64,000 nucleotides of DNA from Agrocybe praecox (Eukaryota; Basidiomycota; Agaricomycetes; Agaricales; Agrocybaceae): positions 1,527,618 through 1,591,617 of the forward strand of contig OZ024850.1 in the NCBI GenBank assembly GCA_964017145.1, written 5' to 3'. How positions within the stretch are numbered: position 1 is the first letter of the stretch; every line of letters starts with the position of its first letter. The position numbers and the translations under genes were made by a program. The notes under the pieces were generated by a model, which was not told where the DNA came from, did not search any database, and was given only the letters and a program-made list of their open reading frames with translations. Below, in pieces: positions 19,513-29,619 of this stretch.

Positions 19513-21310
19513 GCATTCAAGGAGACGTCGTTCCAAATCCGCCTGCTACCCCAGATGTTGCCATCCAGACAGGAACTGTGCGAACGCAAAAAGGAGAGGT
19601 AGAGGGAAGAGGCACTGGCAAGGAGGCAGCAACAGCAAGCACAGTTGTCGCCTACGATGTTTTCGGATCTGTTCTCCAATTCTCCTTTGTCCTCGTCTGC
19701 ATACCCAAGTTCGTTCCTACACCCTGGTGAGGCCTCAGCGAGTCGAAGCTCGCTAAACGATAGGGAAATTCGGCAAACGAGAATGTCATCGTCACCAAGT
19801 CCCGCCAGGGTCCTTTACACAGGGAAGGAAAAGCTATATAAGACGTACGTTGCTTTCATCAATTTCCTCATTCCAGCAGTCATCCGCTGGTCTTCCTTCC
19901 TCTCCTCCTCTCCTCTCCTCCTCTCCTCTCCGCTCTGCACATCCCACCTCTACTGTGGACAACACCGAATTTGTCCTGTGGTTGTCGTCCTTGACAATCA
20001 ACATGCTTCGCATTGCGGCTGCACTGTGCGATGATTGACAAGGTAAGCACGCAACTCACGATGATAACGAACAAATACTGACCTATGTTCAACCCAGATT
20101 CGCTCCCACAAACACATCGACGTTCGTTGTTGGCAAGGTAAGCGTGCACTTTTTCCAACCCATCATCGTTGAGACTCATTCGTCCACAGAACGATGCGCG
20201 TCTTTTGTTATTTCGAGGGTTGGATGGGCATGGGTAGGATGGCTGAGTGCACGCTAGTTGTTGCACTCTGCACATCCCATCCTCGCACCTTCCGCTATGG
20301 TGTGCTACTGTGGCCAACACCGAGCAGTGGTCGTCGTTGACAATCCGCTCGCCTCACGTTGACAGTGTGGTTCGTATACGGAACACGATCCCAGCAGTCA
20401 TCCGCTGGTCATCCGTCCTCTGCTCTCCTCTGCACATCCTCTCCTCACAATCTCCGTTATAGCGTGCTACTGTGGACATCGAATCTGTCACACTGCAGTG
20501 GTCGTTATCGACAATCGACATGCTTCGCATCCACTGTGTCGTGGCCCATAACGATGTAATACGGCCCTCTCGAAGATCGCAAGCATCCTACGCAACTAGC
20601 ACGGTAAGCACGTTTCACGATAATAATGAACTATTACTGACTCTTTTCAGATATTTCCCTCCGGACGTCTATCATGCCCAATACGATGACGTGCACAGTG
20701 TTCTGCGCCGCGGCTCATAACGACACAACCAGCCCTCGAGAATCGTGTCCATCCTACACAACTAACGCGGTAAGCGAACATTTCACGATGATAATGAACT
20801 AATACTTACCTTATTTCGACGCAGAATGTCCCCGCAGAATGTCCAACATGCCTGGTACGACATCCCCATCGATCTCCGTTGACAAGGCAAGAATTTTCAT
20901 GATTTTTTGACCCATTGTCAAAACTCATTTTCTGCCCTAGATTACACGATCCGCATCTTTTCGAATCTTGGTGTGCGAATGGGTTTGGAGGGGTGGATTT
21001 CAATGGGGATGGGTGCTCTCACCAGCGAGAGTGGGTTGTCGTCTGGTTGGGAGTTCTCGCAGTGACGAGAACGTTTGGGAAGCTCGCAGTGGATGCGGGA
21101 GAACTGGGCAGGAGGGTTGCTGAACATTGACGAGGTGAGCACACAACCCATGGTGACGACGACACTGCGACTAACCTTTTCAGTGTTTCAAATCTCCCTG
21201 CCGAATGTCCAACACGCCCAGTACGACGTCCCCATCGATCTCCGTTGACAAGGTAGGTTTTCGGTGATTTTTCGACCCGTCATCGAAATTGATTTTCTGC
21301 CATAGATTAC
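19513..21310. repeat. Degenerate long tandem repeats (about 518 bp and about 370 bp periods)
   Basis: CCAGCAGTCATCCGCTGGTC at 19873 and 20391, and GACATGCTTCGCAT-like words at 19999 and 20517, give a 518-bp period. AATGTCCAACA(T/C)GCC..GTACGAC at about 20836 and 21206 gives a second period of about 370 bp, including CCCCATCGATCTCCGTTGAC. Intron-like blocks (GGTAAGCACG ... CAG) recur at about 20041, 20603, 20770 and 21133. A homopyrimidine CTCCTCTCCT tract lies at 19896-19940. I see no protein that uses these as exons. Confidence 0.65.
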
Positions 21311-22156
21311 GTGATCCTCATCTTTTCGAATTTCGGTGTATATTTGAGTTCGGGAGGGGTGAATTTCGATTGGGAAGGGTGTACATTGGCACTGCCTGGT
21401 GGCTTGTCATCACTTTCATTGCACCATAGCCTGCAGCAGAGTCGCCAGCAGCAACGTCAACAACATTTGATACCTATTCCTGTCCTTACACCTACGGAAG
21501 AACGCAAGATGTTCCAGGAAGAAAGGCGGAAATTCGCGCCAACGGCACAGTTCCATCTACCCCCTCCTGCTCCCCCTCATTGGTTTACTTCTGCTTCTCA
21601 GTCGGGCAGCCCATCAATATCAACGCTGCAGTCTTCTGCAATGAGTTCGTGTCCTGCACAGACGGTGCCAGCGCATGTGCACACGCAGCGGGTAGTTGCT
21701 GACAAAGGGTACAAAACGCTCTTATCGACTAGGCGTGGCTCTCTCGCTATAAGTCCCGTTACAGCAGATAGTCCTACGGATAGCATACAACCTACAACTC
21801 CTACGAGAACGCTGAGCCCTCCTCAACTCCATCCTTTGCTGTTGCATCAGCGTCCTGTACATTATCACACCCAACAACAGCGACTACGGGAGCGTGAAAG
21901 AGAAAGGGAAAGGCAGTACCAACATCACTTACAGCATATATCGAGCAACGCCACCCTCTCTTCGCCACCTTCTTCAGAATTGTTGTTGATGACTTCCATG
22001 TCGTCCTCTCGTGCTGGTCCTGGTCCTGGCAGTCCTGGGTCCGGTATGAATACGAGCAGGCATACTTCGTATTCTTTGTATTCACAACATTCAAATCCTA
22101 TATCGCCGTTAGCGGGTCAGTCGCCGATTGACTCTAGTTTACCTGCTTTGCACTAA
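21311..22156 (+). CDS. Hypothetical Gln/His/Ser/Pro-rich protein
   Basis: A 281-codon open frame rich in Q, H, S and P, with QQSRQQQRQQ near residue 45, SPPQLHPLLLHQRP, RLRERERERER near residue 195 and AGPGPGSPGSG. The length and composition bias suggest real coding sequence, perhaps a low-complexity exon of a regulatory protein, but no domain is recognised. Its start lies inside the repeat region, so the 5' end is uncertain. A possible continuation after a short intron encodes HAELIDVDEHLRQLGFLLLD (about 22260-22320). Confidence 0.3.
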   Translation: MILIFSNFGVYLSSGGVNFDWEGCTLALPGGLSSLSLHHSLQQSRQQQRQQHLIPIPVLTPTEERKMFQEERRKFAPTAQFHLPPPAPPHWFTSASQSGSPSISTLQSSAMSSCPAQTVPAHVHTQRVVADKGYKTLLSTRRGSLAISPVTADSPTDSIQPTTPTRTLSPPQLHPLLLHQRPVHYHTQQQRLRERERERERQYQHHLQHISSNATLSSPPSSELLLMTSMSSSRAGPGPGSPGSGMNTSRHTSYSLYSQHSNPISPLAGQSPIDSSLPALH

Positions 22157-23500
22157 CTCTTCCTGTACCCCCGCAGCCTATTGGACTCCTATACGCCTTT
22201 GTCAGCCGTCTCATCCCAGAGATCTCATCCCAGAGAAGAACCCCCACACGCCCGAAAGCCACGCAGAGCTCATCGACGTTGATGAACACTTACGACAACT
22301 CGGATTTCTCCTGCTGGATCGGCGACGAGTAGACGGTTTACCAGCTCTGGCCCCGTACGATGAAGATGTGGATGGTTTCATGCCGAGACCGATACCAGTG
22401 TTCGTCAACGCAGCTTGGGCAGCTGTATTGGTTGATCTTATCTACTCTGGCCCTGTACTGGTCTTTGCGCGTCGACGACCTTGAAAGGGTGCTGGCTGCT
22501 GCTGGGTGGAAGATGTTGCATGCGGATTTGGCATTTTAGGATGAGGGTAACGATGCCCGCCGCGACCGCGACCTTAACAGAAGATTATGTACTTAAAGAT
22601 GTTGTCGACCGTGAAAGGAACCCGCCGCTAATCTTGGTACTGATACCACCAGTAGAATCCGGACCATTTCCTCTCCTCAACGCCCTCAGAATATCCCTGA
22701 ACCCCGCCATACCCATCCTCCCACTCTTTCTCCTCGTCTTCCCATCCTGCTGCTTATCCTTTCCACCCTTCTGAGTACCACTCCCTTCCTCCTCCGAAGG
22801 AAGAGTAATCGTGCTATTCCGAGCATCACCCCATCTCCAATCACAATTAACGTTCAGGTTGGCGGCAGCATTCAGTCATGTTTACAGCCTGTAAAGACTG
22901 TAGAGCCAAAGGTATATGGCGGCCAGGAATCGAATCCTCTGGTATCGACTGCTGCGAGTCGTCGCCAGGACCTCCGAGACCATCATCGGCCCCAGGAGTA
23001 AGCGCAGCCGATGAAGAAGCAATCGCATGCCCATTATTCAACATCTCACGCAACAGACTCAGCTGACGATGGCTAAGGTCATGACGACCTGTGGATGCAC
23101 GCCACAACGAGCTGGGTTGAGATGCTGAGACAGACAGCGGATTGGGTTCTGCTGGAGGCGGGTTGGCTCATTACGACTTCTGCATGTCCTTTCTCATCTC
23201 AACACCATCGAAGCCGAACGTGTTGCCTTCCACAGCGAGAAGAAAAACCTGCCTGACTCAGTGTTTGTTAACAACAAACTAACGGCCAAGCTTACACGAC
23301 AGCTAGAAGAGCCAATGATTGTAGCCAGGTTCGTAATTTTCCTATCTTTGACACCTCGAAACTAATTACTTCTATAGCTCTTGTCTTCCCGTTGGACTCT
23401 AAACCTTCCCCAGCACTTTCCTTTCCTATTCCCCTTTGCTACTTGTTACAACCTCTTGCAGTCCACTTTGTTTGGCGATGCCCGTTTAATTCTCAAATGG
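22157..23500. other. Gene debris, no confident model
   Basis: Several 60-120 codon open frames occur on both strands, among them a minus-strand frame at 22847-23107 with HDLSHRQLSLLREMLNN, which looks protein-like. No frame connects to a plausible gene. A pyrimidine-rich stretch at 22660-22790 and a segment ending near 23500 just before the NF-X1-like pseudogene are unexplained. Confidence 0.3.
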
Positions 23501-23513
23501 CAAAGTCAACAAT

Positions 23514-26500
23514 TCTGTGGGCATTGGATTTTTGGGACGCACAGAAGTGGTCAACTGTTGGTGTGGCAAAGAATCTAAGACCAATACAAACGAGGTCGAT
23601 GGTGCCGGTGTCGCTTCCAGTGAATCTGTACTACGTGCTGTTCGAAAAGAAGGAAATCGACAACGACAGAACTTTGGTTCCGGTCTTACTCAGCCCGAGC
23701 GGATGGAATCCGATGCATTGACTCCGACGTCTGGTAAACAAGCTGAAAACGCGGGAACAACAGTCACAAAAGCAGAGCACATCTACCTCAGGGAGACGAT
23801 CTGACTTCAACTCTCATCCGAAATTTAAGCACACCTCCATACCCCGACTGTCCTATCTGCTTCTCAATGATTCGTCCCGAACAAGCAATTTGGTCTTGTT
23901 TGCCTTCCATCCAGATCGTTACGTCGAGCGAAGCGCAGGTACAGCAGTATTGTTGGACGTCGTTCCACATAAATTGTATTCGCTCGTGGGCAGAAAAGAG
24001 TGTGAAGGATGTCGCAGATGCATGGAGGGCGCGAGGGGAACCTGATAAGAAAGGCGATTGGCGCTGTCCAGGTTGTCAGGCGAAACGAGAGGCTATACCC
24101 TTTGGCTATTGGTGAGTTTGGTTTTACTTTACATCACAGAATGGTGTTAATATATAAACTATAGGTGTTTCTGTAGTTCCACGAACGAGCCAAAGCCCCT
24201 TCGTCTTTCGACGCCTCACTCTTGCGAAAATTCTTGCTCGCGTCCGCGTGAAAGTAGATGCGGGCATCCATGTCCCTTGCAATGCCATCCTGGTCCTTGT
24301 CCCCCTTGTCAAATCACCACACGACTCAAATGCTACTGCCCAAGGAAGACTATTCATCCCTTTAGGTGCGGTATTGATGTCAGAGGCAAAGGCATACGCG
24401 ATCTTTCATGTGGAAAGATTTGCGAACGTACTCTTAATTGCGGAAAGCATGCCTGTGAGAAGACATGCCATGCTGGAGACTGTGGGAAATGTCCTCGTAC
24501 AGAAGTGGTCAACTGCTGGTGTGGCAAAGAATCTAAGACCGTTGCGTGCGGAGAAGGCAAAGAGGTGGAATGTTTTGTGGAAGGAGAAGCTCCTTGGATG
24601 GGCAGATTCGGGTGCGATAATATCTGCAAGAGGTACGCCGATGTTATTTGACTTTACGTTCTTACTTATTAACCCTTTCACAGATCCTTTGATTGCGGAA
24701 AACACGAATGTCAAAAACCCTGTCATCCACCTTCATCAAGACCAGCTACTTGTCCTCGCTCACCCTCAAAAATTACCCATTGTCCATGTGAGAAACACAC
24801 AATCTCACCCTCTCCATCATCCGACGCTTCTCAATATTCATTTCCTACTCAACTTGACTGCTCCGACCCCATCCCTACTTGCGATTCCGTCTGTTCAAAA
24901 CCTCATCTCTTGCTCTCACCCATGCTCTGCAAAATGTCACAACGGACGTTGCCCTCCATGTACCGTCCAGATTGTTCGTCCATGTCGATGTGGTGCCATC
25001 ACGAAAAGCATGGCGTGTTACGAAGTTCACAAGAACTCAGCGGCAGGTACCGAAGAAAAAGAAATTCTCTGTGACAAACCTTGTCAAGCCATCCGAGCAT
25101 GCGGACGTCATCAATGCCACCGGCTTTGCTGTCCTCTAGCCTCTCTTGCTATTAAATCGGGAAAGAAAGGCAAGCGAAGAGCTATCGAAGACAGTGAAGG
25201 AATTGGGGAAGTACAAGGAGGTCTGCATGAATGCGATCTCGTATGTGGAAAGATGCTTTCGTGCGGAAACCATTGATGCGAGGAGAAAGACCATGAAGGC
25301 GCATGCCGTCCTTGTCTGAGAAGTTCTTTCGAGGAGTTGATATGCTTCTGTGGTCGAACTGTTTATGAGCTGCTGATTCCTTGTGGTACAAAGATGGTCT
25401 GCCATTATCCATGCCCTCGACAAACTATGCCTTGCGGTCATCCACCTACACCTCATTCATGCCATGACGATACTGTTCCTTGCCCACCATGCGTCTTCCT
25501 TGCTAGCAAGCAATGCGCATGCAGCAAGAAAATTGTTTCCAACGTGCGTTGCTCCCTGGAGACGGAGAAAGTGTCCTGCGGTACCGTCTGTGGCAAACTC
25601 ATGTCATGCGGATTTCACCACTGTGAGCGACTTTGCTACGGCGATGAATGTGGTCTATGTACGGCACCCTGTGGAAAATCGAGGAAGTCGTGCCTCCCTA
25701 ACCATCATCCGTGTACGCGGCCGTGTCATGCACCTTCTAGTTGTTTAGAGACCGATCCATGTCAAGCTACCATCATTATCTCCTGCTCGTGTGGTTGAAT
25801 TCAGCAGTCTGTTCCTTGTGGTCGTACATCGTCATCTTCTCGCACGGGACCTTCTCAACCTGCGCCTAAATGCACGAATGGCTGTAAAATCGCGAAACGT
25901 AACGCCATGTTGGCGGATGCATTGGGTATCAATACGGATAGCAGGGATAAAGCTGGATCTTCGGCGACATACAACAAAGAGATCGTTAACTTTGCGCGAG
26001 CAAATATTAAATTTTGACCTATTGTCGAGAGAGCTTTCGCAGAGTACGTTTTTTCTTTCTTGGATGAAGTATATAATTTGACTAACTTGTTATCCTTGTA
26101 GTTTTATTACTTCGGAGAAGAAGACCCAAGTTCTACCCCACATGCCACTTGAAAGAAGAAAATTCGTACACGACCTTGCCGCCGTCTACAGGATGGATAC
26201 ACAAATGGTCGACCAAGAGCCACACCGGAGTGTTCAACTATTGCGGCTCATTGACACACGCCTACCAACACCCACTCTATCCAACTATCTTACCACATTA
26301 GCTCCACAACCTAGCCTAGGCAAACTCGCTGATTTCAGATCACTGAAAGCTGGTTCTCAATCTGCTGCTGCGTCATCATGGCGGTCAGGCGTTGCTACAC
26401 CACCTTCGAAGCCGTCGACTCCAGTAAATGCTCCTCAACCCACCACCTCTGGCGCTCATCGTGGATGGACCTCGGTCGTTTCTAAACGGGCGCTGACTGT

Positions 26501-26741
26501 TGCTACCCCTGCGTCAACAACGGTGTGGGCTCCGAGACCTGTGGTAGGCGTCGACTTTGATTTTTCGAGCAGCTCGGAGGTGAATATGGTGCTTTATCCC
26601 ATTCCACTGCCACAGGCATCGGTTTATGCCCATGGTCAGATGCAGACACAGACGCCGAGACAGGTGCTTGGTCGTTCGAAGTCTTTATCGTCTGCGGCGG
26701 ATGGATGGAGAGGAAGTTGTCGAAGGTTAGGAAGGATATAG
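23514..26741 (+). pseudogene. NF-X1/FAP1-type zinc-finger protein, inactivated
   Basis: Family members are nuclear RING/NF-X1 zinc-finger proteins acting in transcription and FKBP12/TOR-linked responses. Visible parts in order: a RING-like domain (CPICFS at 23848, TSFHINCIRSWA, WRCPGCQ at about 24062), at least eight Cys/His-rich NF-X1 fingers (SRCGHPCPLQCHPGPCPPC, LNCGKHACEKTCHAGDC, FDCGKHECQKPCH and others) and a C-terminal R3H region (RRKFVHDLAAVYRMDTQMVDQEPHRSVQL, about 26157-26243). Introns at about 24113-24164, 24634-24682 and 26043-26101 are normal. Lesions: in-frame TGA at 25274-25276, 25796-25798 and 26015-26017, a frameshift near 24905 and probably another near 23795. The second TGA replaces an Arg in CGRIQQSVPCG. 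Confidence 0.85.
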
Positions 26742-28044
26742 GGATGGCTGGCAAACGACAGCAATGTTGGTGTTGGTAAAGCCCATTCACGACCTAGCTG
26801 GCCATTGGATACACCTGCAATGTTCGCGTCGCCGACGCCTACTGGTGGTGCTGGTGGGAGTTTTATTGCGCGAAATAATGGGGTGGGTGAAGCGTGTTTG
26901 CATGGTTATGGTTATATGGGTATGGATATCACACCGGGCCTGCCAACCCTACATCATTTATTTTTGTCTTCAACTCGCCCGATGTCATTCACACCTGTCG
27001 TGTCGTTTCAATCCCCATCTCAATCTCAATCACAAGCGCAAAATTAAACTGATTTTTTTTTGGCGTCATTGCACGCGGAAAATGTAATTCAGAATAATAA
27101 TAATATGATGGTACCCAACAACAGCAGCAGCAGCAGCAACAGCAGGCACATTCCCTCGCTGCCGACGTCTATTCCACTTTTGAGACCGATGCTAAGGTCG
27201 CTGATGAGGCCGTGGACAGACATGGGACGCGGAATCCGAGCCAGAATGGGCAGAAAGGACTGCTGGTGGTGGTGATTATGATCATCATCTCCACCTGCTT
27301 CAAACACGGCAGTACCCGAGACGTTGACGTTGCCATCAGCGTCACATTCAGCTACAACCACTCCTCTCCCTTCGATATTGTCCATCTCTGGGTCTATCTC
27401 TCCTCCCTCTCCATCATCCAGATCAGGCCCGACCCACTGCCAATCATCCACTTGATGTTCATTCGCAATCTCAATGATCATGAATCAGCCAGACCACCAC
27501 TTACTTCAACCATCACAGCGCGTATCTAGCACATCGAAGAGAGGATTGTCAGCGCGCAGTCTGCATCGGATCGAGCAACCTATATACCATGCACTGCGAG
27601 GAGATCCATCAAAGTTGATAGTCGCGAGTTGGATTATGTCTGTCTAGTGGATTGTCCTGACGGAATCGTAAGCTCGCTGTCCTCAGTTACAACCGACGTT
27701 TACTTACCTTCTCTAACCCCAGGTTGCATTACCCAGCTCCTTATTCAACCTCATGGAAGGCCTAAATACATCATGGTAAGATTCCGTTCTCAATGAACCG
27801 TATCATATCACTTACCACAGCGCATATCTAGCACGTCGAACGGAATATCAACTAGCAAACCACGTTGGATCGTACAAACCACGTACTGTACAATGGAGAA
27901 AGCTGAACAACGACGAACCCTATAACTTCTGATACCCCCACTCCTCTCCCTTCGACATCTATATCATCAACCTATCCCAATCCCAATCCTACTCCGAATC
28001 CCACGACAAAGACAAAAACAATTCCGACTGCAAAATCAAAGACG
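26742..28044. other. 3' debris of the NF-X1-like pseudogene and low-complexity sequence
   Basis: A frame at 26805-27047 (SPTPTGGAGGSFIARNN) may be the decayed C-terminus of the NF-X1-like protein. A CAG/AGC triplet run lies near 27121. Repeated segments around GCGTATCTAGCAC..CGAA occur at about 27519 and 27821 (spacing about 302 bp). No confident gene. Confidence 0.35.
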
Positions 28045-28698
28045 ATGATGCCTATCCCACCTGCACGAGGTCCCCAAGCAGACAAGTCCCCGGATCCATA
28101 TGCAATCGCTACGCCTGCGATAGGAACCGCTTCCTCGTCGTCGTCGTCGTCTGTGAAAGGCTTGGGCTTGGGAGCACCGAAGATGATGGGTATGGGCGCC
28201 GGTGGAAGGTGGAAGTCGATGGAGGGGCCCCCGCTGTCACTTGCTGCTTCGGGCTTGGGTTCGAGTTTGGGCTTGAGTAGTGCTGGTCCAGCAAGTGGCG
28301 TTATAGGAGGAGGAAAACGAAGCTCGAGTAAACGATTCACGTCGCTCATGCATTCGTTGACCCTGCCCAAGATAGCTTCTTCTTTGTCTCGTCCACATCC
28401 GCGTAAACCTCCCGTTCGATTTGCATCGGCCTCAGCGTCAACTTTGACTCCAGCATCCAAGTCCAAGTCCACCTCGCCGCCGACTTCAGCATCAGCATCT
28501 CCTTCAGTCCCGAATCGGCGATTCCCACTTGGTCGATCACAGACGATGACAGCAGCAGCAGCAGCAGCAACTTTGCCCGGTCATATTCATGCTCCACCAT
28601 CCCCTTCAGGACCTTCTGCTTCACCTGGCGCACGAAAAATAACGCCAGAGAAGAAAAGGAAAAAAAAAACCGGCGTCGTCTTCAATAGAAGCCTATAA
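28045..28698 (+). CDS. Hypothetical Ser/Ala/Pro-rich basic protein
   Basis: A 217-codon open frame with strong composition bias: poly-Ser near residue 32, GLGLGAPKMMGMGAGG, KRSSSKRFTSLMHSLTLPKI, SASASTLTPASKSKS, a short poly-Ala run and a basic end PEKKRKKKTG. It resembles disordered tails of fungal regulatory proteins. The frame directly downstream (28717-28953) is acidic (EEAEEEDDEGGEHDSES) and could be a later exon. No domain is recognised. Confidence 0.35.
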   Translation: MMPIPPARGPQADKSPDPYAIATPAIGTASSSSSSSVKGLGLGAPKMMGMGAGGRWKSMEGPPLSLAASGLGSSLGLSSAGPASGVIGGGKRSSSKRFTSLMHSLTLPKIASSLSRPHPRKPPVRFASASASTLTPASKSKSTSPPTSASASPSVPNRRFPLGRSQTMTAAAAAATLPGHIHAPPSPSGPSASPGARKITPEKKRKKKTGVVFNRSL

Positions 28699-29619
28699 AC
28701 GCGCACGCACGAGGCATTGGAGCGGATCGCGAGGGGTGAAGACGACAATGACAGCGTTGTGGTTGAAGAAGCTGAAGAAGAAGACGACGAGGGTGGCGAA
28801 CATGACTCGGAGTCAATACCACCACCACCAGCTCAATTGTTGTCATCGACCTCTCATCCAGGAATGATGTTGTGCCGGGGCGGGAGAGACACTTGCAGTG
28901 GTGTTGCTCGCGAGGCGAAGGACGAGAGCAAGAAGGGCAGCGGAAGATATTAGAGAGGAAGTTGAGAGGCATTTGAGGATGCAGTTGGACAAGACTAGGG
29001 ATGCGAAGCAGAGTGGGTTGGTGTTGGGTATGTTAGGTCGTTCTTTCCTTTCTCTTTTTCATTTTATTGTGCTCATTGATGCTGATTGAATTTTCTATGA
29101 AGGCTCCAAGTACAAAAGCGGACCGACGACAACGACAACGGAAGCTACGAGGGCGTGCAATGAACCGTGATAGGGCTGGTGCTAGTAGTAGTCGCACGAC
29201 GAGCCGCGAACGCGAGCGAGAACAGGAGCTAGGATTGAAGTCTACAACGCCCAGCTCAACGCCTAACACGCCCATCGGCGGAGGTTCAGGAACATCAGGA
29301 GGAGGGAAACAATTCTGGAAGCTCATGAAAGGCATCATCGTCGGTGGGGGGTTGAGGGATCGGTTTGCGGGTGTGGGTATGGGTGCGGAAGCTGAGAGAG
29401 ATAGGGAGGATGTGCTGCAGGAACCTTCGATACCTCCAGTACCAGATATGTATATGTATATCCTAGCAGTACTCATTTATTGTTTAAGGTACATTTTATC
29501 GACAATGATTCTTCATTAATTCATTTTCTTCATTTGGCGCGATCATGTGATCTAATTTTGCTGCATCGCCGTATTTCGAATCTTCGACTTCGACGTGTTT
29601 TGGATTACTACCGCTACTT
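28699..29619. other. Possible continuation of the host gene, then module C upstream flank
   Basis: Open frames at 28898-29050 (RRAAEDIREEVERHLRMQLDKTRDAKQSG) and 29067-29460 (SREREREQELGLKST, GGGKQFWKLMKGIIVGGGLRDRF) look like exons of a coiled, basic host protein, but I could not join them. From about 29470 the sequence becomes AT-rich; the left end of module C probably lies here, with no inverted CATCAGGAAAA visible. Confidence 0.3.

Noticed and set aside
27089..27481. Minus-strand 130-codon frame with an acidic part and a poly-Leu end
   Set aside because: The poly-Leu is the antisense of a CAG run and the frame overlaps better plus-strand candidates; no motif supports it.
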